DNA of 64,000 nucleotides, from assembly GCA_021324825.1 (NCBI GenBank), contig JAJPII010000047.1, positions 176,509 through 240,508 on the forward strand, given 5' to 3'. Below are positions 9,159-18,491 of the stretch, in pieces; the first letter of the stretch is position 1, and every line of letters begins with the position of its first letter. The translations under genes were made by a program, and so were the position numbers. The stretch comes from Spartobacteria bacterium. GTDB lineage: Bacteria; Verrucomicrobiota; Verrucomicrobiia; Chthoniobacterales; Chthoniobacteraceae. The notes beneath the pieces were generated by a model, which had not been told where the DNA came from, did not search any database, and worked only from the letters and a program-made list of their open reading frames with translations.

Positions 9159-10718
9159 CTAAATCTTGTGATGCTTGTCCTCGAACACTGACGTGCGAGC
9201 GATGCCGGAATATCCGATGAGGCGAAGCACGAGAACATTGATGGCTCCGGCGATTCGACCGACAGCACTGAAATGATCGTGAATAGGATTTTCAGGGTCG
9301 GGACCAAGGGCCGCGTGGACGCTCTTGTGCCGCACCGTTTTCCAGGTACTCCAGGCGTCTTTCATCAGGCCCTCCCAAGGAAGTCCGAGGTGCTCGCAGA
9401 CCGCACGATATTTTTCAGCTGCCGTGAGGGGGGAGGAGCAGGAAACGACCGCCAGCAAGCGGGAGAATCCCGTCTCAGAAATCCGCGGATGTTTTTCCAG
9501 CCAGCCCTTAACCGCATCTTTAGCGGTCGTAAACGAAGCGGCGTCTTCTTTCGCATCCAGATTGAGTCCCTCGAACATCAAAACGGCAAGGCTCTCCAAG
9601 AGAACGCAAAGAGAACTGAGCGTGATCTCGCCGGGAATTCCCTTGGCACCCGCAGCCCTTAGCAACCAGAGGGCCTTTGATGCAGCCTCCGAAAGCGCGC
9701 TGTTCGTGTTAAAAAAGCGGGTCGCCTTGCCGAGGAAATCGCTGAAATTCCATTCGATGCTGCCGACCTTGGCGTTGAACCCGATGCGTTCGCTGAACGG
9801 GGCGAGAGCCGTGCGGTCAAGTTTGCGGACGGCGTGGAGTTTATCCAAGAGCTGCTTACCATTTTGGCGGAGGATTACCCGATAGGGCCAGCAATGTTGG
9901 CCCGTGGCGAAGGCAAGTCCTGTGAGAAAGGACGTGAGAAGTTGCTCGTGCGTTTCAACTGGAATAGTTTCGTCAGTCGCCGCAGGGAGGAAGAGATAGA
10001 CGTTCAGGTCCTCGCCCCGCTTCAGCAAGCCATATTCGATGCCGTCGAAGCTGCCGGAAAAAGTGTCCGCGGTGCTCCTCGTAACCTTGCCAAGAAAATC
10101 ATTCTGCTCTGTGAACTGGGTGCCACCATTGGTGTGGATGAGCGGGAAATCGAGGACGACCGCATGAATCCAAGTACCATCCGCATAAGGCGATGGCGTT
10201 GCCGGCTCCTGAGGTGATTCGACGCTCGGCGGTTCCGGACCTTCGGTCGATCCAGGGATCTCAATCTTGAGGTTCTCAGGTAGGGTGCCATCATTGGCAT
10301 CAACTTCGGCTTGGAGACGCTCGAGTAGCTTCCCGATCGTCTTGAGGGGCATCTTGTCGAGCCCGACGGGGAGCAGCGAAAGGGTGTGGGTGTCGTATTC
10401 CTGAGACGTGATTCCATTGGTCCAGTGCCTTGTCCCACAGGGGGCGAGGTGCTCAATTACGATGGGGAGATTCGAGCCGATGACACCTTCAAATCGCCAG
10501 AAATCTTCTCGGCTGTAGGTTCCACCTTCCGCTTGTGGGGCCTCTCCGCCAACTGGAAACGTAAGGTGCAGCACGAATTCATTTTCTGTTCTTTTGATCG
10601 TCCCCTCACCGAGAAACGCTCCACCCTCCTTCGGATACACAGTTCCACTCACCGAGAAGCTGGCTCCCGGAATTTGGGCCTTCTCTGCAACCTCGTTGGC
10701 TGTGATTGGATTACTCAT
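9159..10718 (-). CDS. Large two-domain protein with C-terminal HEPN-like motif (ApeA-like)
   Basis: 519 residues. Two related beta-rich segments (about 15-125 and 175-290) are joined by a Pro/Glu-rich linker near residues 155-180. The C-terminal third is helical and ends with 'TWKTVRHKSVHAALG', where R-H-K-S-V-H fits R-x4-H of HEPN nucleases. ApeA-type proteins have a similar plan (N-terminal sensor, C-terminal HEPN), so this is the nearest description I can offer, but I cannot confirm homology. It follows the sacsin-like ATPase gene by 14 bp. With its neighbour it gives the operon two potential HEPN effectors. Confidence 0.55.
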   Translation of the reverse strand: MSNPITANEVAEKAQIPGASFSVSGTVYPKEGGAFLGEGTIKRTENEFVLHLTFPVGGEAPQAEGGTYSREDFWRFEGVIGSNLPIVIEHLAPCGTRHWTNGITSQEYDTHTLSLLPVGLDKMPLKTIGKLLERLQAEVDANDGTLPENLKIEIPGSTEGPEPPSVESPQEPATPSPYADGTWIHAVVLDFPLIHTNGGTQFTEQNDFLGKVTRSTADTFSGSFDGIEYGLLKRGEDLNVYLFLPAATDETIPVETHEQLLTSFLTGLAFATGQHCWPYRVILRQNGKQLLDKLHAVRKLDRTALAPFSERIGFNAKVGSIEWNFSDFLGKATRFFNTNSALSEAASKALWLLRAAGAKGIPGEITLSSLCVLLESLAVLMFEGLNLDAKEDAASFTTAKDAVKGWLEKHPRISETGFSRLLAVVSCSSPLTAAEKYRAVCEHLGLPWEGLMKDAWSTWKTVRHKSVHAALGPDPENPIHDHFSAVGRIAGAINVLVLRLIGYSGIARTSVFEDKHHKI

Positions 10719-10732
10719 AGTAAAAAGCAGTT

Positions 10733-13700
10733 TTAATCGGACTGCACGAGCCGGTATCGCGAAGGGTAGAGCTTTACCTGCCCCGTTTGTTGGAGCGCGA
10801 GGACCTCATCGCCACTCAGGATGCAAGGCTCATGGTCGCTGCCAAGGACAACAATTATGGTGGCGGATGGCGCCTCCTTCATCAGCACCCAAAGATCAGC
10901 AGCAATCTCGACGCCGTTCGCCAGCTTCTGATCGCTCACCCAAAGACGATTTATCAGATCACCATCTGCCGCGCGCTCTTCCCAGTTAAACGGACTGGCG
11001 GACTTCCCGACGCAGCGCCCATCCGGGTGAGCGTACTGTTTGCTGTCGCCGTTCCAATGGAATCCGCGCGTCCGCGCGTAGCGTGAGATTAACGTCGAAT
11101 CGGCCGATGACGCATTCCTTGAGGTGGCAGGGGGCTGCTCGGGTGTCGAATCTTCTTTGTGCTCAGGTGGTCTTTCGTCTTGATCATCCAGCTCTCCCGC
11201 TTCTTCGGTTTCCTCGGATTCCGGCTCGTCGTTTTCGTCCGTTTCCCCTTGCCCCTCCTTCGACCCCAGGGATGTTGATCCTGCCCTGGTACTTGGCGCA
11301 GCTGACACGGGTGTGTCATCCTCAAGACCTGGAAGCGGCAGATTCGGATCGATCTGGAACTCGGATGCCAGATACTCGCGAACAAATTCCGGCACGCGGT
11401 CAACACAGGCGGAAATCGCGACCGCAATTCCAGGATGCGCAAATGGACGACTGAGTTCATCTACAAGCTCCTTATGAAGACGGGCTGCGGAGAGCGCGCT
11501 GACGGAGAGTTCGTTTTCTAGCCAGAAGGCTTTCGGCCGAAATGGCTCGCCAGACGGAGTGCCATCGACATAGGGAGTCACCTCCAGCTTGATGACGGGC
11601 TGCCAAGTCGTCCGGTAAAGCCGTTGTGCGACGCTGCGGACCCGCACGGTTTCGGCATCGTTGGTTAACTTGATCCTGCAAAGGTTCACAGCAAGCTCGT
11701 TCAGCCAGTCCGGCACAATAGCGGTGCGGTTGCTGTCTTTGATGGATTTCGTAATCCGCAACTCGACGACCTCGTTTAGGTCGCGTAGTTCAGAGAATGG
11801 CGGCAGCAGCATTGTGTCGGCGGTGAGGATCTGGAGGTTCGCCGTCGCCTTCTTGATGAACGGAGCGAGTTCGCCCCATTTCATGAGACCCTGCATGGTG
11901 AGCCGGTATTTAAACCGGCCGACCGGTTCCCACGTGGAGTCAAGGCTTAGCCAATGGCCGCACGCCTGCCAGATGCGAATTGGCTCCCGCTGGAGCACCG
12001 CGCGCATTCTTTTGGCAGATGCGCCATCAATCCTGCTGCCTGACTCCAGGGATTGGAGCCACTCGATGGTGTGCTCGACAGCAGGCCGCTCGGGAACTCC
12101 TAACCGAGGCCATAGCGCAAACCGACGCGCAGAGGAATGGACCATTGCTGAGTCAGAGTGTTCATCGGCGAATATCGACGTTTCGCCGGATGTAACCCAC
12201 TCGAGCGATTCGGTTAGGATGAGCGACTCGTCGGCAAAGGTTTGTGTCAGAGCCTTAAGGTGCGCCGGCGCGCACCGGTTCACGACCCGATCCAGCGCTT
12301 GGTAGAGGCGGGTGATCTCCGCGATGAAGCGAAGAGGCTCCGGCATCCGTGCGTGCGCCCGGAGCCGATCTAATATCCTGTCTGAACCGAGTGGTGTGTC
12401 CCGCACACCAAGCAGTTTGAGCAGCGGTTTGGTTTGTTCGGTATCGAGGTCTGCGAGGACGAATGGCTCGATACCGATTAGCGGCTCCGTGTCTGGTGTG
12501 CGCAGCAGAAGCTCCACCGGAGACGAAACAGTTCCCTGGGTGTCCGAAAGGCAAGCAATAGAGCGGAAGTGGACGATCCATTCGGCGGGGATGAACCCGC
12601 AGGAGAGCGTTTTGTAGAATCGGTTGCCGTTATGACGAATTTCGGCTGCTAGTTTCTCCTTCCAGCCATGAGGCGGCCCGGCGAGCACCATTTCGAGGAC
12701 CGTCGCCCAGATTGCGGCATCGGATTTTGCAACTTCCCTCCAATGCTTCATTAAATCGCGATCCAAACCAAAGTCGTGGACGGAAAAATCGCTACGCTGA
12801 TAGTGATACGCTGATGGCTTTTGAGCCCCGCGATCCCCTACGAATTTCTCGACGGAAGATCGGCTATTCAGATGGTTTCGACTCGCGTGAACGGGCGGAG
12901 AAACATTCAAACCGCTTGCCTCTGACCTTACCCAAGCCTGCCAAACATCGCGCTTAGCTGAAGTAAACTGGGCCGTGTAGTCCGGATGCAGGATGTGCTG
13001 TTCCGCCCATGCCTCAGGGACTATATCCTCTATTTCGCCAGTGTCATCGGCGACGATGCCTGCATTAACGTCGCGGAGGTGTAAATCTTTGGTGACGTAT
13101 TTGAAGCCCTGAGGCACTTTGGCGCCTAGCGCCGCCATGATTTGCGCGATCCGGATGCAATTTGCGACCGGAATGCTCCCTCCGGTGAAAATCCTCTCGG
13201 AAGCTTTAGCGACAATGCGATCAACGGCGCTCGGCTCGTTCAACGCCAGCACTTGGAGGAGAGTCACCGCACGGTCGACCTGCGATGCATCGGCCCGTCC
13301 ACCCCTTCGCGCCGCCTTTGTCGAGAGCCACTCAATCCAGCCGCTATCGACAGCGTGGGCATGATCGGTGATGAAGTTCCAGTCGGCTTCGGAAACCGCA
13401 TCACGGCGCGAGGATAGCCGGATAACATCCTTGGCAGCATGTAAATTACGCTCGCCGGTAACGGGAACAATTTTCAGGCTGCGCCGCGTCTCATGATTCC
13501 AGTCACGCTGAACTTTATCCTGAACGAAGTCCCACAGAACTTGGAGCGCCTCCCAAGTCTGAGGTCGCAGAGGGCTTGGATCATCTTCGAGACGAGTGAC
13601 TGCATCGTCGCCATTAACAACCGAAATCCATTCCCGTCTGACCAGAACTTGCTGCGCCGCTTCCGCCACTTCCGCGGCCAGTAGGTGCGCTTGGTCCTCT

Positions 13701-14917
13701 CCGAAGAGCCCAATCAGTTCAGGCGGGCTCCAAACCTGATGCAGCTCTTCCGGAACGGCGACACAGTTGCCCGGTGTGGCCAACACGCCCGCTGTGGTAA
13801 GCGCAATCGGGCGTCCTTCCAGCACCTCGAATAAAGCTTGACTGATAGCCTCACCGCAGGCACCGCCGAGATTGCCTTTGAAATCGGTGACTGACGGAAA
13901 GAGTGAATACGCTTCTGCACGTTCGGCTATATCGAGCGACTTATTGCCAACCCACGCACGAAGGGTTTCTCCCGCGAGACGACCGGCACGTTCGAGAAGC
14001 CAACGGTTCGTAGGTGATGTTGTGGGGTCTTTGATGGCGAAGCGGGCTGGATCTTGGATAAATGGCGCATTGCAGGAGAAGGGCAAAGGCACTTCCGCAC
14101 CGGTGGGTAGCACAACGAAGAGTCGCTGACTGCCGTCTAAGCCGAGCACGACTTCGACCTGACACGGCGGAAGGTGCAGGTCTTCCACACTGCGCTCGGC
14201 GCGGATTTCCTCGATCGCCTCGTCTGGGAACGGTTCCGGCTTCGACCGCACCAACAGCAGGTCCTCTTTATGGTCAGCTCCGGCCAGCCGAATCCACCAT
14301 GATTCGAGCACCGGTCCGTCACGGAGAACCTTTTTGCGGACGGTTTGTCCGTCGATGGTCAACTCCTCGATGCTGTTGAAAAACAGAAGCGCTGACGGGC
14401 TCGCTGCCCACTCCGCAAAGTTCCTTTCCAATTCACTGCGTCGATTCCGATCTGCGATCTTGACGCGAATTATCGTTCGTCGCGATTTTTCGATGCCATC
14501 GTTCCACACTGGTTCAGTAAATCGCTTTTTGCCGAACGTTACCGCTAGTGTTGGCGTCAGCACCTCGACTTTGTCGCCGAGACTGAATGTCGATTTGAAT
14601 CCGACGCCACGAAAACCAATCGTGTGCAGGTTCCGCTTGTTGGAAAAACCGAAGCGACAGAGCGAGGTAAATTGCTCTTCGTTGAAATCACCTCCGTCGT
14701 GTTCGAACATGAAGAAGCCATCTTCGATTCTGACCGACGCTTTTTTCGCGCCGGTGTCGTCGGCGTTTTGTAATAGTTCGGATACAACGTGTCGCGGGCT
14801 TTGAACCTGGCGGAAAAGTTGATGCCATGGCGCAGCCAACACAGAATCGGCATCTAGTTGGCGCCAACGCCGTTCCGAATCGCTGCGGATTTTTTCGAAG
14901 TAACCGGGAACCTTCAT
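10733..14917 (-). CDS. Sacsin-like GHKL ATPase, giant defence-operon protein
   Basis: 1394 residues. The N-terminus is a sacsin-type HATPase: 'VVSELLQNADDTGA' (about 43-56) is the N-box, 'FEHDGGDFNEEQF' the second motif and 'GFRGVGFKSTFSLGD' (about 98-112) the lid glycines. The middle ~900 residues have no recognised domain. A low-complexity acidic segment (about 1220-1285) precedes a ~110-residue C-terminal domain. The start overlaps the helicase stop as ATGA. Sacsin-like ATPases of this size occur in several prokaryotic defence clusters with large helicases. A chaperone-like or switching role in complex with the helicase is inference. Confidence 0.8.
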   Translation of the reverse strand: MKVPGYFEKIRSDSERRWRQLDADSVLAAPWHQLFRQVQSPRHVVSELLQNADDTGAKKASVRIEDGFFMFEHDGGDFNEEQFTSLCRFGFSNKRNLHTIGFRGVGFKSTFSLGDKVEVLTPTLAVTFGKKRFTEPVWNDGIEKSRRTIIRVKIADRNRRSELERNFAEWAASPSALLFFNSIEELTIDGQTVRKKVLRDGPVLESWWIRLAGADHKEDLLLVRSKPEPFPDEAIEEIRAERSVEDLHLPPCQVEVVLGLDGSQRLFVVLPTGAEVPLPFSCNAPFIQDPARFAIKDPTTSPTNRWLLERAGRLAGETLRAWVGNKSLDIAERAEAYSLFPSVTDFKGNLGGACGEAISQALFEVLEGRPIALTTAGVLATPGNCVAVPEELHQVWSPPELIGLFGEDQAHLLAAEVAEAAQQVLVRREWISVVNGDDAVTRLEDDPSPLRPQTWEALQVLWDFVQDKVQRDWNHETRRSLKIVPVTGERNLHAAKDVIRLSSRRDAVSEADWNFITDHAHAVDSGWIEWLSTKAARRGGRADASQVDRAVTLLQVLALNEPSAVDRIVAKASERIFTGGSIPVANCIRIAQIMAALGAKVPQGFKYVTKDLHLRDVNAGIVADDTGEIEDIVPEAWAEQHILHPDYTAQFTSAKRDVWQAWVRSEASGLNVSPPVHASRNHLNSRSSVEKFVGDRGAQKPSAYHYQRSDFSVHDFGLDRDLMKHWREVAKSDAAIWATVLEMVLAGPPHGWKEKLAAEIRHNGNRFYKTLSCGFIPAEWIVHFRSIACLSDTQGTVSSPVELLLRTPDTEPLIGIEPFVLADLDTEQTKPLLKLLGVRDTPLGSDRILDRLRAHARMPEPLRFIAEITRLYQALDRVVNRCAPAHLKALTQTFADESLILTESLEWVTSGETSIFADEHSDSAMVHSSARRFALWPRLGVPERPAVEHTIEWLQSLESGSRIDGASAKRMRAVLQREPIRIWQACGHWLSLDSTWEPVGRFKYRLTMQGLMKWGELAPFIKKATANLQILTADTMLLPPFSELRDLNEVVELRITKSIKDSNRTAIVPDWLNELAVNLCRIKLTNDAETVRVRSVAQRLYRTTWQPVIKLEVTPYVDGTPSGEPFRPKAFWLENELSVSALSAARLHKELVDELSRPFAHPGIAVAISACVDRVPEFVREYLASEFQIDPNLPLPGLEDDTPVSAAPSTRAGSTSLGSKEGQGETDENDEPESEETEEAGELDDQDERPPEHKEDSTPEQPPATSRNASSADSTLISRYARTRGFHWNGDSKQYAHPDGRCVGKSASPFNWEERAADGDLINRLWVSDQKLANGVEIAADLWVLMKEAPSATIIVVLGSDHEPCILSGDEVLALQQTGQVKLYPSRYRLVQSD

Positions 14918-17900
14918 TGGAGAGCGGAAGCAGCAATTTCGGAAAGGCGAACGTTTACCGAGGCGGTGGCAAACTCGAGACCGCCTTTGAATGGCTCTTT
15001 ATAGTACTGCGGAGACTTAGCCTTGCCGTCGTCGAGGGGAACAATCACCAGGAACCATGCCTCGGGTTTGTTGAGCGCGGTGAGGAGTTCATTGCGCGTG
15101 AGTGTGACGACAGGCGCTCCAGCGACGCGACCTTTGACCTCAATGAAGCGGAGATGACCGGTGCGGGGATCCCGCGACTCGATGTCGTAGCCGCGGTTTT
15201 CTTTGGAGACGTCTCGCGGCTCGTTGCCCTGTTCTCGCTCGTGCTCCATCACGGCCGTCATTGCTAATGCTTCGGACTCCTTATTGTTGCGTCCGTATGT
15301 CGGCGGTTCTTCGGCGACGCGTGGGGAGCCCTGAGCAACGAACCAACCGGCGGGGATGATAAGCGCTCCGCCAGGAATCGTCGGGGGCAGCGGGATAATT
15401 CGTTTCTCAGATTCAAGACGGGCCATTCGCACACGCAATCGCTCGGCGAGCCCATCCGCGCGTTGGCGCGCCTGTGCAGCATTCAGTTTGGCATTGAGCT
15501 TTCCCGCCTGCTCCTGGACTTCGAGTTGCGCCGTCCGATTGTTCCAGTAAACGATCTCGCGGGTCAGTCGCTCATGTACCTGCTGCATCGCCTTGGTAAT
15601 GTGGTTTTCGCGACGCATCCGCACTTCCTTGAGATGCTCCGGGATGAGGTTCTGAACGGCGAACGAAGTCGCGCGCTGTTCTACGTCGTCTTGAAGCCAC
15701 GGAGCATCGAGGACCGACCTGGTGGCTTCCTGTTGCTCGGGCGATGGCGGCTGGTAATCCAAATACGGAGCGTAGCCCGCAGGGTGCGTTTTGCCGTCTC
15801 GCGTGATTTCGACAAACTGGAAACGCCGGGAGACCATTCGGGCCTGCGCGGCGGGTTCGGAGCCGCCTTCGCTGATGGCGCTCTCAAGACAGAGCAAAAG
15901 GCGTGGTTCCGCGCTCGGATCGTTGGGATCGATGAGAACGGTACCTTGGCGAAGCAACTCACGATTTTTTTCCAGCGTTAGATCGATCACTGCATCGAGG
16001 AGCGGATGACCAGGCGCGATGAGAGCGGCTGGCGGTTTACCATCCACGCGCACCTTGTCTTTGTAAAACGTGATGCGCTCGTAGGCTTTCAGGACCGGCG
16101 CCCGCCGGCCAGTCACACGGTCCCGTTGGCGAATCTCGAAGGGCACGTTCCGAATCTCAAAACGACCTTCTTCTTTGGGAACAAGCCGGCCCCCGAACTG
16201 CGCAAATGCTTCCGTGAAAAACGCGCTGATATAGAAAGGCTGGAGTTTGCGCGCTTCCCCGCGTTCCATCATTTCGCGAATCTCCCGCACCTTGGAAATG
16301 TCAAGCGTCTCGTTGGCGAGGGACCGCTCCTCCAGCAGTTCGCGGATGTGCTCGCGATCCAGTTCCTTATCAATGACTTCATCCAGACGTGCTTTTACCT
16401 CCGCCCGGTCGCCCTCCCGAATTGCCTGGATCAGGATGTCACGGAGTGCGGTGGCTTGGAAAACCTTGCCAAGCACGTCGAACACGGCTCCGCCGAGTGC
16501 TTCGCGTTCCTTTTCCAGCTTTGTAAGCAGCCGGAGAAAGACATCGCCCTCGCGCGTCTTCTCGGCGACCAGGTTCCAAAGGTGACAGACCTCGCGCTGA
16601 CCGATACGATGGATGCGGCCAAAGCGCTGCTCGATACGGTTGGGATTCCACGGCAGATCATAGTTCACCATCAGGTGCGCGCGCTGAAGGTTAATTCCTT
16701 CGCCCGCGGCGTCCGTGGCGAGAAAAACCAGTACATCGGGATTGTTGGTGAAGGCTTCCTGAAGGGCGCGGCGTTGATCGCGTGGTGTCTGACCATGCAC
16801 CGTGACCACCGCGTCCGGACTACCTAACAGCGCCGTGAGCCGTTCCCGCAGATAATTCAGCGTATCTCGATGCTCAGTGAAAACGACCAACTTCCGCCGC
16901 TGGCCCGCAGAAGTAAACATCAACGGATTATCTTGGAGCGCCTCGGCCAACGTCTGCCATTTTGTATCCGTGCCTGAACGGCAAACCTGCTGCGCCGCCT
17001 TTTCCAAGCGCCGCAATGTCTCGATCTCGGCCTCCAGTTCAGCAATCGTCCGCGCGGCTGTGGCAAGATCGACCAGCCGCTCCTCTTCCATTTCGATCTC
17101 TCCCTCCGGTGCATCCTCGATGTCGGCGATGTCTTCCTCGCTCAATGCCGGTATCTGCCCCGCGGGTGAAAGTCGAATTTCCGCGCCGCGTTTCGAAAGC
17201 TTTTCCTCACGCAACCGTTTCTCCAACCTCTCACGCCTTCTGCGCAGCGATTGGTAGATAGCTTCCGGAGACGAGGCGAGACGGCGCTGGAGAATTGTCA
17301 GAGCGAAGCCAACCGTGCCACGCCGAGTCTGATCGAGATTGTCGGCGCGATTGAATTCCTCGCGCACATAGCTGGTGACCTCTTCGTAGAGCGCGGCTTC
17401 ATCATTCGATAAATCAAACTGCAATGTGTAAGCGCGCCGCTCCGGGAATAGTGGCTTCCCTTCCATCGTGACGAGCCCTTCCTTGACCATTCTTCGCATG
17501 AGATCGGCGGCGTCGATGCTATGAACGCCGTCCCGAAATTTTCCCTCAAAGCGGTCGCCATCGAGAATCGACAGGAAAAGTTGGAAATCCTCCTCCTTGC
17601 CGTTGTGCGGCGTCGCCGTGAGCAGGAGAAGTTGGCGCGTGTGCTCAGAAAGGATACGGCCGAGACGAAAGCGCTTCGTTGTCTTGACTTCACCGCCGAA
17701 GTAGGTCGCGGACATTTTGTGGGCCTCATCCACGATTACCAAATCCCAGTCCACGCATTTGAGTTGTGCCTGGAGGTCTTCGTCGCGGCTGAGTTTATCC
17801 AGGCGGCAAAGACAGAAATCGTGTTCTACAAACCAGTTCCCGGTGCGCGACGCCTGAATAGCGTCATTGGTCATAATGTCGAAGGCGAGGTTGAATTTCT

Positions 17901-18417
17901 GGTCCAGCTCTTCCTGCCACTGCTCGACGAGACTTCCAGGAGCCACGATCAAACACTTGGCCACGTCGCCGCGAATGATGAGTTCCTTGAGCAGCAGCCC
18001 GGTCATGATCGTTTTGCCGGCGCCTGGATCATCGGCGAGTAAAAAGCGGAGCGGCTGCCGGCTCAGCATCGTCTCGTAAACTGCGGTGATCTGGTGTGGC
18101 AGCGGATCGATCGCTGACGTGTTCACGGCGATAAGCGGATCGAAAAGGTAGCCGAGTCGGATCCGGTACGCTTCGGCTGCCAGTCGGAATAGCGAAGCGT
18201 CCGCAGAAAATGACAACGGGCGCGTCTGAGTGACGATCTCAAGATTCCCCTCCTGATCGCGATAAACGAGCTGAGAGCCGGTGCGACCGGTGCTGTCGGC
18301 GTAAGTGACCTCAAGGGCCTGATCGCCGAACATTTTCGCGTGCTTTACTGTGACGACGCCTTGCGGTACCAATCCGCGGACTTGGGAATTTACGGTGATA
18401 TCTTCAAGACGGCTCAT
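14914..18417 (-). CDS. SNF2-type helicase with C-terminal DUF3883 (DrmD-like)
   Basis: About 1167 residues from the ATG at 18417; an earlier start at 18456 would overlap the divergent LysR frame. P-loop 'DDPGAGKT' and box 'VDEAHKM' mark the first RecA lobe; 'DLPWNPNRIEQRFGRIHRIG' marks the second. The last ~100 residues hold 'GYDIESRDP' and 'FIEVKGR', the DUF3883 pattern related to PD-(D/E)xK folds. SNF2 plus DUF3883 is the plan of DrmD of class 1 DISARM. It is the promoter-proximal gene of the defence operon, coupled to the sacsin-like gene by ATGA. It probably translocates on invader DNA. No clear Shine-Dalgarno supports either start. Confidence 0.85.
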   Translation of the reverse strand: MSRLEDITVNSQVRGLVPQGVVTVKHAKMFGDQALEVTYADSTGRTGSQLVYRDQEGNLEIVTQTRPLSFSADASLFRLAAEAYRIRLGYLFDPLIAVNTSAIDPLPHQITAVYETMLSRQPLRFLLADDPGAGKTIMTGLLLKELIIRGDVAKCLIVAPGSLVEQWQEELDQKFNLAFDIMTNDAIQASRTGNWFVEHDFCLCRLDKLSRDEDLQAQLKCVDWDLVIVDEAHKMSATYFGGEVKTTKRFRLGRILSEHTRQLLLLTATPHNGKEEDFQLFLSILDGDRFEGKFRDGVHSIDAADLMRRMVKEGLVTMEGKPLFPERRAYTLQFDLSNDEAALYEEVTSYVREEFNRADNLDQTRRGTVGFALTILQRRLASSPEAIYQSLRRRRERLEKRLREEKLSKRGAEIRLSPAGQIPALSEEDIADIEDAPEGEIEMEEERLVDLATAARTIAELEAEIETLRRLEKAAQQVCRSGTDTKWQTLAEALQDNPLMFTSAGQRRKLVVFTEHRDTLNYLRERLTALLGSPDAVVTVHGQTPRDQRRALQEAFTNNPDVLVFLATDAAGEGINLQRAHLMVNYDLPWNPNRIEQRFGRIHRIGQREVCHLWNLVAEKTREGDVFLRLLTKLEKEREALGGAVFDVLGKVFQATALRDILIQAIREGDRAEVKARLDEVIDKELDREHIRELLEERSLANETLDISKVREIREMMERGEARKLQPFYISAFFTEAFAQFGGRLVPKEEGRFEIRNVPFEIRQRDRVTGRRAPVLKAYERITFYKDKVRVDGKPPAALIAPGHPLLDAVIDLTLEKNRELLRQGTVLIDPNDPSAEPRLLLCLESAISEGGSEPAAQARMVSRRFQFVEITRDGKTHPAGYAPYLDYQPPSPEQQEATRSVLDAPWLQDDVEQRATSFAVQNLIPEHLKEVRMRRENHITKAMQQVHERLTREIVYWNNRTAQLEVQEQAGKLNAKLNAAQARQRADGLAERLRVRMARLESEKRIIPLPPTIPGGALIIPAGWFVAQGSPRVAEEPPTYGRNNKESEALAMTAVMEHEREQGNEPRDVSKENRGYDIESRDPRTGHLRFIEVKGRVAGAPVVTLTRNELLTALNKPEAWFLVIVPLDDGKAKSPQYYKEPFKGGLEFATASVNVRLSEIAASALQ

Positions 18418-18491
18418 AAAGGTTTGCCAGATTAACCGGGTTTCTCTTGCATTCAAAGGCCAGTTTTTGCATGTTTCATGACTACTTGATC
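18418..18491. promoter_or_regulatory. Divergent promoter region with CATG-TTT-CATG dyad
   Basis: This 74-bp gap separates the start codons of the defence operon and the LysR gene and must contain both promoters. At 18470-18480 there is a perfect dyad CATG-TTT-CATG inside an AT-richer stretch; it lies 12 bp before the chosen LysR start. LysR-type proteins bind interrupted dyads near divergent promoters, so this is the most likely operator. I see no strong -35/-10 pair on either strand. Confidence 0.4.
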
